Positions 36,916 through 47,569 of a stretch of DNA of 64,000 nt are shown piece by piece. The translations under genes were made by a program, and so were the position numbers. The notes beneath the pieces were generated by a model. The model ran no database searches, was not told the origin of the DNA, and saw only the letters and a list, made by a program, of their open reading frames with translations. The stretch comes from Toxoplasma gondii ME49 (Eukaryota > Apicomplexa > Conoidasida > Eucoccidiorida > Sarcocystidae). The DNA lies in assembly GCF_000006565.2 (NCBI RefSeq), contig NC_031474.1:1426001-1490000 (forward strand). The letters run 5' to 3'. The stretch's first letter is position 1. Each line of letters begins with the position of its first letter.

Positions 36916-39900
36916 CTATCGAGGTCGTTGATTGGACGGGATGGTCAGCCTGCTAACTTGTGCGTTCGGTCGTTGGAGCGGAGACAATACGGACGAGCCC
37001 TTCCCGACAGTGACCCTAAATGCGAGACACAAATTGCATCGCTGGAAGATGCGCTCGCTTTCCAAAATGAAAAAAGTTCCTACGGGTGGCAGCCCAAGTA
37101 AAAAGGGTTAGCCGTCCTACGTGGACGGAGAGAGCCCGTGTCACAAAGAACCGAGACGCATTCGGTGGATCGAAGACACGAATCAGGCGTTTTCTTCATT
37201 GCAAACAACCCCAACAAAAACAAACGTCTTTCGGATTACAATCCATCACTCTTTATAAGTGAGGCACCTTCGATTTCAGTAATTCTGTGACGATGCGGAT
37301 TGGAAACCAAGACCACGTCGCTTTCATAGCAGGAACCGCGGGTTCAAAGCTGAACGTCGAGCACAGGCGTCACCCCGCTTTACCATGTAGCTGGGGGGCA
37401 AAAAGACACGGGATGATAGACTGCAGTGTTGTACACGGACTGCAAGTTTGTTTTCCTGGATTCTTAAATGCGAGAATCAAAACACAAAGCAACACACAGG
37501 CGGCCGCTCTGACCCCTCGCAATAGCGCAGTAGACGACAGCGGAGGAAAACGCAGGGAACCCCTCTGACGCCAACGTCTTGGACACAGGCTCTACCAGAA
37601 TATTCAGTTCGTGAAGCGTAGAGTCAGCAAGAAAAAACTACTATCATTTACAGGAGCACCGAAGAGGACGTGGTATATCATGACGAAGAAAATTCTGTTT
37701 ATGCAACAACCCATTTCACACCCCCGGTGACTCGCCGCACATCCCGTTGTGATTTACGCACATTCAGTTGTTGAAATCGTCCGGCATCTGGAGGTCAGCC
37801 ACAACCAAAGCAGACAAGACCTGCACGATAATCCCGAAAACGGGAATTGCATGTCACATGTATGGCATTACGCGACCCGCGAGTCAACCTGGATAAGCAT
37901 ATATCTGCTGAAACAGAAACGATCCGGACTAGCAGGGGGCCAAACAGATAACTCTTGCAAAAAAACTCGCCACCTGGCGGAATTCTAGCCTGTGCGTATT
38001 TGCACACAAAGAAGATGCGGTTGTCAACAAATAGATGGAGCTTTAGGACACAAGTTCAGTGAAAGCGCTAATGTACGTATCCTGCGCATATTAGAAATTG
38101 TAATTCGTTTTCATCATGGCATCAGCTTGGTGTCCCTGTTTTTGGCGCGCGTCACTCGCGTGTAGTGAGCTTGTCACAATAACTGGTAAACTACTGTCCA
38201 ACAAATAGCAGATTCTCTTTGATGACACTTCTAGAGGTGGAACGCTACGTATGTCTGCTGTTTCCTAAGCAGGTACATGGCTCCTCGGTCTCGCCGGTGG
38301 CTGTGTGATTTCCGCGTTTTCTCATCGTTTTATTTTGCCCGTGTTATTCAGAGTAACATGAAAAGCGACCTCTGCGGCACCCGGCACAAAAGGCAGCCCC
38401 TCAAAGCGGTGGCAGGCGCCCGGGCGGGTGGGTGATCGTGCTGCCACATTGTAGCCTGTTTTTCCACCACCATTGTTACGAGACGCCAGCCCCCGGAGGT
38501 TAGCGTAGTGTAGTTTGCCCTTGCTCATCAATAAACCCGTGCGGCTGTCAGGTAGGTAGAGCAGTACCTAGAGAGAACCTTTGAAGACCCCTGGTACAAA
38601 ATACGCATGAAAGATGGGAAGCGTACACGGGGCCACGCAAGCTGTGTTTACAACTCCCCCTGGTGTACGTCTGGCGGGAATAGCCAGATGGATTCTCTCG
38701 TGGCGCAATCCGCGATTTTCAAACCTTCCGAACAAGATGTTGGTGTGTTTGTGTCAGTTCTTTTAAAGAGCACTGCTCAGGAGGAGAACAACGTCAATAT
38801 AATACAACTGTGGTCAGCGCCTCGATCTAGCTGTGCAAACCTAAAGTTGGAGGAGAGAACAGACGTACGATGTGGACTTACTGAGGCAATGGCGGTCGCT
38901 ATTTCTGGTCACCGGCCTATTTAGCGTTGGATACCCAAAGGTCCGTTTCCTCTAGCATGCACGCAGAGGGCTAGCGTAACAGCCAGAAGATATAGGCATG
39001 CATTACCCATGTCTCTGTTGTAGGTATAAGAGAAAGCTCATTATCGTACGGCTTACGCACCACACCTGCACTTCAGGAATCCGCCGGTACGTCACCACGT
39101 AAAGAATAACAACTCACACGAAGCGACGAAAGGTGAGTTCTCCTTTGGGTGAGCAGTCGACGTAAGAGTATCGCAAAAGTGACTACATTCTGATGATGCT
39201 GAATTTTGACTCCGGTGCCAGCAGCAAGAAGCCAACTGAAGCTGGCTCTCCGATATCATTAGGGAAGGTGCCCCGAACCGACGCAGGTTGCTGGAGTTGG
39301 CGTTGTAACCTGAGCAGGGCCCACTTTAACAATTGGCATTTGCCGAAAACGAAGAAATGTCCACAATATTTGAGCATTTCAGTGGTTACTGGTCTGAGGA
39401 CTCTCTCAAAAAAACGAAGTGCACTCGAAGATGTCGAAACAGGATTTGTTTGTCGTACTCTGTGGGTTGCCAAGGGGCTCCTTGTTCTGTTTGCTGCCAC
39501 GGGGGTCCGGAATCTAGATACCCCATTACGGCAGCATGGCAGTGGTGCTAACAGCTTTTTCGGCACATGCGGCTGCAAGGGGACAATGTATGTGTTGCTT
39601 TTCTGTCGATTACAGTCAGTATCGTGCGTTAAGGGTCACCGGTACTACGGCAATAATACTACATGTCTGTCGTTTCCGCACAACACGCACGTGAACAACA
39701 GTCCAGTTACTTTCAGTGAAATTCTGAATGACAAATAAGCGAGGCCGTCGGGTGCTTCCGGGGTAAAACACGAACCAGTGTGAGTGTTGCTGCTGTTTAA
39801 ACACTTACCACATTTTCTACAGAGGAAGTCGTCGCTTGTTGGACACACATTTTGTCCGACCACTTTATTTTTTGGCGCCCCAAACAGTATCCCCCGTTCT

Positions 39901-41514
39901 ATCATCCGGTACCTACAAAAATCTGACAATGTTGGGGCCAACGTGACTTAACATGTAGCGTATTCCTTAACTGTCATCCATAATCCCTCCAATAGTAGCC
40001 GCCCACAACCCCCACATGCCCTTGATGCGCTTGCGCCATGAATTCACTTCGGTCCTCCGATTAGGTCCCACGTTGCTTGTAACAATTTCAAGTACATATC
40101 CTGATATGTGTGTTGTACAGGACAAGAACAGGTTTAAGATTTTTGCCTTCTTGCATGGCTACTGAAGCCCGCTTATCGCCATAACTGTCATTCCTGCAAC
40201 CGTGTCATGAATGCCCGCCGGGGACCTGAACACTGTTTATCAGCGGCAGCTTAGAGAACTGACTGGTATGCGGCCGAACGACACGCCGCAATCCATTGTC
40301 CATACACAAGAGAGACGGATGTTCCGCAGTGCGAGCCCCACGCGACATCCGTACAGTTGGAAAAGCCTGCTTTTCCGGGAGAGGTTTCCAAAGTAACGCA
40401 CGTGTCTCTAGAAACATGCTTTTCGTCTTCAAATGATGCCCTCGACCACACAGCAGGGAAGCCGGGGGAGAAACAACACATTAATACGCTCATCGACAAC
40501 GACAGTGATATTCTTTTTCAGTGCTGCCACAGCATTGGTTGGGGTTCACAGACAGGGCATCACACACCGAAGTTCGACGTGCTCTATACGAGAACGTCCT
40601 TCTCGTGGACCTATTCTGCAGAGGGGAGACATGGTAGCTGCAAGCATATAATCCCGTGTTCACATTGACCTCCTCGGGTCAATCCGTTGTGGCTGAGAGG
40701 TAGGCCTCCTAGGCTGGTTCACTGATGACGTTTCAAGTACACGAAGCACGCGCTACCCTCTTGTCCCTTCTACCTTTCAATCGCAACCACAGATCCAACA
40801 GAGCCACCCAGATGCGATATTGTGTGGAAACATGACAGGAAAACCGTGACTGCGGAACAGCCTGTTGTCCGGAAGGTGTTCGCCGAAAATGGTCATGACT
40901 ACCATGCACTAGCGAGCAATATTTCCAGCCCCTCCCACTCACAACTGTACCAGCACTCGCTAAGATGTTCTTCCAATGTTCGAGTAAACGGGTGGCCTCC
41001 TTTCCACACTTCGGATTCGAGGCTAGCAGTGTCACGAAGAGGATAAACTTCAAAGACTACAGCTACTCCTTCTTTAGGGTAAAGCGCTAAATACTTGGGA
41101 GGAGCGCTGCTCATATGCAATGCGCGCACAAGAAACAATGTGGTTCACGTGGAACGACGCTGGCGCCCGGAAACGAAGACACTTGTGTCCAGCACGTGCT
41201 TCCGTTGCAGCTGCCAGCAGCCCTAGTTTTCCCTCCGAAGACCAGTCTGCTTTACAAACCCGCGAGTTCGCATTCGAGGACTAGCATACTAAAAATGGGT
41301 TGCTCTTGGCAAAGGAAATAAGAAGTTCATTGCGGCGGGTCTTGTAAATGTACCAAATTTAGTCCTTCAGCGCACGGTGGGGCACACAAAAACATGCATT
41401 TTTCAACGCATGAGTCGACTGTACCTTTTCGTATATTCACCGACTTCCCCCCTTTCGGTCCCCCTTTGCCTCGTGGACCCAGCTGCCAATACGTCGGAGA
41501 GGAATGTCCCGCAC

Positions 41515-41522
41515 TGCATGCG
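41515..41522 (+). promoter_or_regulatory. TRP-2-like ribosomal protein promoter motif TGCATGCG
   Basis: TGCATGCG lies 139 bp upstream of the RPS12 ATG. It matches exactly the consensus (T/C)GCATGC(G/A), known as TRP-2, reported for Toxoplasma ribosomal protein promoters. A convincing partner TRP-1 motif was not found; the nearest look-alike (TTCGTATATTC at about 41428) is weak. Confidence 0.5.
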
Positions 41523-41653
41523 GTCGAGGTTATACGCTTTCGTCATAAATTTGATTTTCTCTTGCGAGGCGCGAGGAGGAAGCTCTTTGGTGAAGAGTCG
41601 ACCGTGTTTCGCTCTTTTTTTGACTGCAGCTTGTTTTTTCATCCGTCACCACA

Positions 41654-42859
41654 ATGTCTGACGTTGAGAGCGTTGCCGACGAAGTTGTGGCCCCTGTGGA
41701 GGAGGAAGAAGAAGTCAAGGACTTGATGACTGCCATCCGGAAGGTGAGCTCAATTCCTCAATCATGAATCACTCTTCTCTGCAGTATCAGTTTTTTTGTT
41801 CCAAGAGTTCGGACACTTGGTCCATATCCGTGCTATTTTAGCGTTAAGCGGAGCTCAGTGTCGAGTGTGGGGCGTGTCCGCGAGAATTTTCACGGTAGAT
41901 GGCTACGAGCGAAAAGGCACTAGTGCTTTTTCCGAAGGCGTTCTGAAACCGTTACTGTCCTTCTTCCTGTGGTGTTTTACTGAGATCCGGTGCGGGCAAA
42001 GTGACTTCATGGAGAGGGTGGCGCAGGACTCACGACGACCAGGGTAGTAAGGGTCTGCTATGTGGCTCAAGGGAATACCCGAAGTGACAGTATATTCAAT
42101 TGTTCCTGGTATCAGCCCATTTGGGGGATGCGACGGCTGTTGTGTATAGTGCCTGCGAAACAGTTCGAGGCCCAATAGCACTCGAGCAGGATTGGGCGCA
42201 AATGCCTGTAGACAAATGTTGTTTTCTGAGGAGGCATACGCACTAGTCGAACAAGTTTCGAAAGTTTTTCCTTTTGATAAATGCCGTGCATGTATCGCTC
42301 GGAAGTGCTGACCGGGCTGGATGAATGTGTTGTTTCCCGGGGAAGATGGCGCATTTTGGAACGCACTGCGGGCAGTTATTTTACAGTCATGTTCATTTCA
42401 ATTCTTGTGTCACGGTATAGAACTGCACATAGGTAGATCGTGATTGCAGTGTTTCTTTCAGGTGCTGAAGGACGCACTGATCCACGATGGTCTCGTCCGT
42501 GACTGAGTTGTTTCCTTCAGGTGCTGAAGAACGCACTGATCCACGATGGTCTCGTCCGTGGCCTGCACGAGGTGGCGAAGGCCCTCGACGCCAAGAAGGC
42601 TCAAGTTTGCTTTTTGTCTGAAAGCTGCTCGGAGCCGGCTTACAAGAAGCTGGTCCAGGGCTTGTGCAAGGAACATGGAATCCCTCTCCTTGACGTGACG
42701 GACAGCAAGGAACTGGGCGAATGGGCAGGACTGTGCAAGGTCGACAAAGACGGTACAGCTCGCAAGGTCGTTGGCGCGTCCTGCGTGTGCGTCACCGATT
42801 TTGGCGAGGAGAGTGAGGCTCTGACTTTCCTCCAAAACCACATCAAGACTCTTAGCTAA
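41654..42859 (+). CDS. RPS12: 40S ribosomal protein S12 (eS12)
   Basis: Two exons (41654-41743 and 42521-42859) join in phase 0 to 142 codons, a normal length for eukaryotic eS12, a component of the small-subunit beak. The acidic N-terminus with EEEEE is followed by the conserved L7Ae-like core: KNALIHDGLVRGLHE, LDAKKAQVCFL, CKEHGIPLLDV, LGEWAGLCK and a C-terminal VVGASCVCVTDFGEES segment. The ATG context CACAATGTC is good and a TRP-2 motif lies 139 bp upstream. The intron is 777 bp. Its 3' end is odd: the acceptor and the first 40 bases of exon 2 are duplicated 59 bp upstream, where use of the first copy would reach a stop after 14 codons. The identification is secure; only the acceptor choice needed judgement, and the second copy gives the conserved protein. 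Confidence 0.95.
42450..42560 (+). repeat. Tandem duplication of the RPS12 exon 2 acceptor region
   Basis: Copy 1 (42450-42501) and copy 2 (42509-42560) match at 50 of 52 bases and are offset by 59 bp. Each carries polypyrimidine tract, CAG acceptor and exon start. Copy 1 reads VLKDALIHDGLVRD then TGA at 42504-42506. Copy 2 continues into the real exon. Confidence 0.95.
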
Positions 42860-44366
42860 GTTATTGACTTATTTACATCTGTGATGTAAGTTGATTTCTT
42901 TGGTGAGATGTCTCTTGTCCGCGGATGTGGCGGCTGATGCAGTACCGGTGGTCTGTGTGGTTGAACTGCACCGTGTACGATGCTTGTCTGTATTGCGGAG
43001 CGCACTCACGGAACCTTGTAATTTGCCAAAGTGTGCTGAATAGGAAGGAGGTATCTCCATCACAGGTCTTATTCGCTGCAGCTGGATGTTTCTGAAAACT
43101 GACTTTACACGATTCCAATCGGAAGTGATGGCGACACTTGAAGGGACAGTCGGACTCAGTGGCAACTGAGAACCCTAGGTACGTGGATTGTATGTAGAGC
43201 GCTGAAGCATCGTCGTATTGCGATAAGCACGCATTCCCTTGCAGAACAGCACAAACCCTCGGAGTAGAGTGTCAACACACCAGCGTCATTTCAGACTTGG
43301 CGTGGTCGTTAGCGAAGAAAGGTTATGGGGCATCAACGTGTTGCCGCGAAAGGCTCTTTCGAAGATGACCCTTCGACAGCTGCACTGTTTTGTGCAACCG
43401 GACTGGCTCGTCGCGACGTGTGCGTAACTCAGCTGGACTGGCTCTTGGTGGACTGCATCGCGGTCTGTCAAAGATTGCTCCTACATGATTAAAGAATTCG
43501 TGGGGGCAAAAGACGCGCTTGTCCTTGCTTCGAACAACCGGGGTTGTACATCAACGGGCTGCACGGCTAGTCTGCATCCTATGACGTCCCCTACACGTTT
43601 CTTTTGGTACAGATCGTGACGCAACATGCACTCCGGAGTAGAGTTAGACGACGTCTCGCTTTTAGCGCCACACCGCCGCTGTCATACGTTCCAGAGATGG
43701 CACCTGCATATCTCAAATAATGATCTCGGCTGGTGATCCGAGGTGACGAAACGCCCTCAGTGACCGGATACATCTACTGAACCGTATTGGAAACTCTGCC
43801 GCGCCTTTCAGGAGACACTCCAGTGCCCTGTATGCACGCTCATGCTTGCTTGGAAGAATGTATTCCTATCTCTGGTATTTTGCCACCTGGTACCGCTTCG
43901 GGAAGCCCCGCTTAAACAGTGCAACGCATCGCTGAGTACTGCATAGTGTCGAAGCCTGCTACTGCTTGTACGCTGCTGCATCCAGCGACAGAAGCGAGCC
44001 CACAAGGGCATCGCAAATACGGGGACATACCGTAATGACATGGACACAATATGCATTTACAGTTTCGGACAGAAGTTTGCCCTCCGCTCGTAAACGGGAC
44101 GCGGTTTGCGATGCACGCCTTCTGCGCTGTTCATAAAATATATACCACGACGACCACGATTAAGATGATGAAAAGCCTTGCAGATGCCTCCCGAGATGCA
44201 CTGTCAGTTCTCTCGGAGTGGCAAAAAAACCACCACACTTTGATAAGTGTCGGGCGCAATACGAGGAAAACTCCCCACTGGCATCACCTGTTTTTTTAAG
44301 GTCCCGTGTTGAAGCGTACAAGGCATATCAAAGAAGAATTACCACACAGCTCGGAAAACGATTGAG
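42860..44366. other. Convergent intergenic region
   Basis: About 1.5 kb between the ends of RPS12 (+) and the 331-aa membrane protein gene (-). It should hold both 3' untranslated regions. No other feature was seen. Confidence 0.45.
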
Positions 44367-45730
44367 CTACTCGCCTTTGCCGCAGCAGGTGATCACCGAC
44401 CGAAGCGAGTATGCCATGGAGAAGAATGCCAGAACCGCGCATGCCAGTGATGTGCATGACTCGACAACAAGCCATCTGCCGCCTCCCATGATGGTGAAGA
44501 TCTTGTAATCTTCCATATTATCCTCTGTGGGTTTCGTAAAATACTGCGGCACGCCGACCATCCCAACTTCTTTAACGATGTTGTGGTAAGTAGATGTGAC
44601 TACGCTACAGCTCACAAGAGCTACAACTAACACGCAGCCAAATGCCGCTGCTACTAAAATGTTGCATATCTTAGGAGAGAGACAGCAATGGGTGATATTC
44701 AGGATTATTGCCACCGCGAATGCAAGAATAAACCAAATCGCGCCTAAGGAAACAGTGTATCCTTGACCACCTCCACCAATAATGAGGATTGCTCCTGAAA
44801 TGATGACCAACGTGACGCAAGGGACGTACCTGAAAAATATGCAAGGACAATAATTAACAGGGGGCCATCAATTACTCATGATACATGAGCACTGCTCTCC
44901 GGACATCGATATTGGCGAACTGTTGAAGACCGTGCAGCTTGGACGTCCACAGCAACAATACAAGTCTTTCCCGCACACGAAAAACACCACAAACGAGTGA
45001 AGCAGTTTACGAACCCCCCAAATCACCACGCTACGTAGACAAGGTGAAGATAACCGCACATTACAGTGTTTGTCCTGCTGACTGACCGTCAACCTACGAA
45101 TTCTATGTGGGTACTTCGGAGATCCCGACGCGTTCACGTAGTGATGAGTGCAGAAGGCATGTGACAATGTACACTCGGTACTAAGAACACCACTTACATC
45201 TGCGCCTCCGGAATTGGTGTGTCGTTGCCCATGCCATGAGCGCGGCTGAACGAAGCCAGTGTCGCAAGAGATAAGACTGCGACTGCTAGAATGTACCCGC
45301 TGTTGGCCCTAGCGAAGTAGGTGTCGGCTTGCGACCACGAGTTCTCTCCTTCAAATGAAAGCTCCTCATGTTTCACATAGGAAATGTAAGGCTGCAGATA
45401 CGCTCCGGCAGTCGCAGCACTGACGACGCAGTAGAGGCTCTCGACGATATTGATAATGCACAGGGGACACATGAAACACGGAGAAACAAACAGACCCAAA
45501 GCAACAACTGCAGCGATAAGAACAGCAAGAGCCATATGAATGAGACCCATATACTCGAAGACACTGTATGCGTTCGTTGTCAGAGAAGACGCCTCCAAGA
45601 TATCGTGGATGTCCTTCTGGTGGCCTATCAGGAGCATGATGATACCGGTGACGAGCTGCAAGCTCAACGCCGTGCACCACGTGCCAACCGCAGGGCTCTC
45701 ATAGCCAAAACGCTTTCCGCAAAGCCCCAT
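44367..45730 (-). CDS. Eight-span membrane protein of unknown family
   Basis: Two exons (45730-45198 and 44829-44367) join in phase 2 to 331 codons. Hydrophobic helices are visible at about residues 20-36, 61-82, 84-112, 144-161, 180-198, 206-222, 231-254 and 297-319. Helices 1-4 come from exon 1 and 5-8 from exon 2, with the junction at residue 178 between the halves. The N-terminus MGLCGKR has Gly2 and Cys4, which could be acylated, but it lacks the Ser/Thr usually seen at position 6. Cysteines cluster at CFMCPLC (about 85-91) and CC (326-327). The protein is hydrophobic with a short polar C-terminus. No named transporter motif was found, and resemblance to multi-span glideosome or inner-membrane-complex proteins is only general. 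The splice model is good (donor ATGTAAGTG, acceptor TTTTTCAG). Confidence 0.75.
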
Positions 45731-47569
45731 CTTGTACTAAAAAATCCCTTCTACACTCTACAAAAATTTTCGCCCTACGATATGTCCAACGAAACGTAAC
45801 GACGGCTGTTTCACCAGACCTCTAGTTGACTCTCAGGTGATGTGACCTCGGAGTGGACGAAGGGGGTCTCGCGTTGCACCCGTGGACTTCAAACGGGGAC
45901 GGGACCTAACGACAAAGCTGTTTAAGCGAACACAACAGTAAGTTCCCAATAGATCCAACACGACGTTCTTTCACGTTGAGACACACTGGAAAAACACCGT
46001 GCAACGAAATACACGGCAGCATATATGGTCGCCGTCCGCTGGCGTTCTCTAAAGACCTCAGCCCGCGCGATCTGCCCGTCATTCGACGGACACGGACGGG
46101 ACTGCTGTGCAGCTTTGTGCGCAGCTCGAAGACGTTTTTACAGAACCGCTCATGACACCACCTCCCCTGTGCCCGCCGCCCGCCGCGTGATAGCTAGTGC
46201 GTGCATCCTCGTTTATAAGGCGACCCAAATAAAGGTTTGGGTGGTTAGTTTGCAACAAGCCCGAAGACGTTGACACCCGCGCCCCAGTTCGAGATGACGA
46301 AATCAGGATGACGCCTGACCGTCTTTTGAGCGAGAGGGCCTTGGCGGTTGTCCGCCGCATCGTAGCTCCAGTGTAGCGTGCGACAAAATAGAGAACTCGA
46401 CGTGAGATCTCAGCAGGGTTAATCAAGGCACTGACCTCACTTACGCAATCGACCCGCGTGATCCTAAGTCAGCGGATGAAACACTCCAATGGTGTAACTC
46501 CATCTGCATATCTTCGTGCTCTGTGCAATGTTTACTCAATTAGGAACACATAGGGTGCTCCTGTTGATTTTTTCATCGTAGGACGACGAGAACAGTCGTG
46601 CTAGACCGAGGGAAGGAAGAGGCGAGTATGCTCTTTCGCCTACGGAAGCTGTCTGTACACTGAGTGAACGCCACAACTTCGCGCGTTCGTCCGGCGGGTG
46701 AAAAAAACGAAAAGTAGCAAAAGACGCAGTTGCATGTGTTAATTCATCTTTTCCTTTTGTGTCTCATTTTCATTGCCACCGCTTTACTTCTGTCCTTGCC
46801 TGTTTTCTTTCACAGAGTTGTACTGGCCGACCGGCGGCCGGTTGCTTTTTCTCTTTTTTGTCCGTTTGAGATGCTGTGTGAACTAATCCAGTCTCCGCAA
46901 CAGGCCAGTCTCTGTTGAACTATTTATAACAGAACGGACGTCTGTGAACTGGAACTGTTAGAAAGCGCTCCTTTTCCCAGTTTCCTGAGTAGCAGAGCCG
47001 CTAGCTCCTAGAGGCCATCGCAAAACCCCGTCCCGTTCGGAGTGACCGGGTGGAACGAAGGCAAAATTTTTGCCCGCTTGCCGGTTTTGGCATCTTCTAC
47101 CATTTCTGTTCTTCCACGAGACTAGCTTTATTCGTTGCTTCGTTCTCGGAGGCCACTTCGTGCTTGTTTCTAGTGTAGGGAACAGGGACTTCCGCGTCAG
47201 CGCTGAGCACCAGGCCCCTGCTCAGTGACGTGGAGAAATTCTTCGGGAAGGGATAAAGTGACAGTCACTTCAATTCATGAAAAATTGGGTTTGGGAGAAG
47301 TTTCCCGCATTTTATTTCGATGAGATCGTTCGAATTGAGGCTAAAGCGTCCCTTCTTTTTCGCTAGCCACATCTTCCGTAGACCACCTCGAGCATATCAA
47401 AGACATACTGGTTTTCGTCGCGTTACCTAAGGGAACACTTGAAGAGGTCTCGAGCACGAGTGGAAAGAAATTGACGCAAAGCATAGTCTTCGCGGTGAAG
47501 GAACAGTGGCGTTACCAGGTGCTGCTGTTCAGAGCACACACTCAAATCAGCCGGTTCTTACCCGGCGCG
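45731..47569. other. Divergent intergenic region with two promoters
   Basis: About 1.8 kb separates two start codons facing away from each other, so both promoters must lie here. No clear core motif or RNA gene was recognised. The repeat-gene frame is open upstream to 47471, but the first ATG in it is at 47570. Confidence 0.45.

Larger units (their letters stand above)
36694..41653. other. Long intergenic region between divergent ELO and RPS12 genes
   Basis: Nearly 5 kb between two divergently transcribed genes, so both promoters should be here. It contains a perfect 28-bp tandem duplication at 36860-36915 and a ribosomal-gene promoter motif at 41515. The longest frame (39193-39738, 181 codons) has a true ATG but unbiased codon use and no domain, so it is not called. 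A non-coding RNA in this stretch cannot be excluded from sequence alone. Confidence 0.4.

Noticed and set aside
39193..39738. 181-codon plus-strand frame with a true ATG
   Set aside because: Neutral codon use and no recognisable motif. It could be a lineage-specific gene but there is no positive support.
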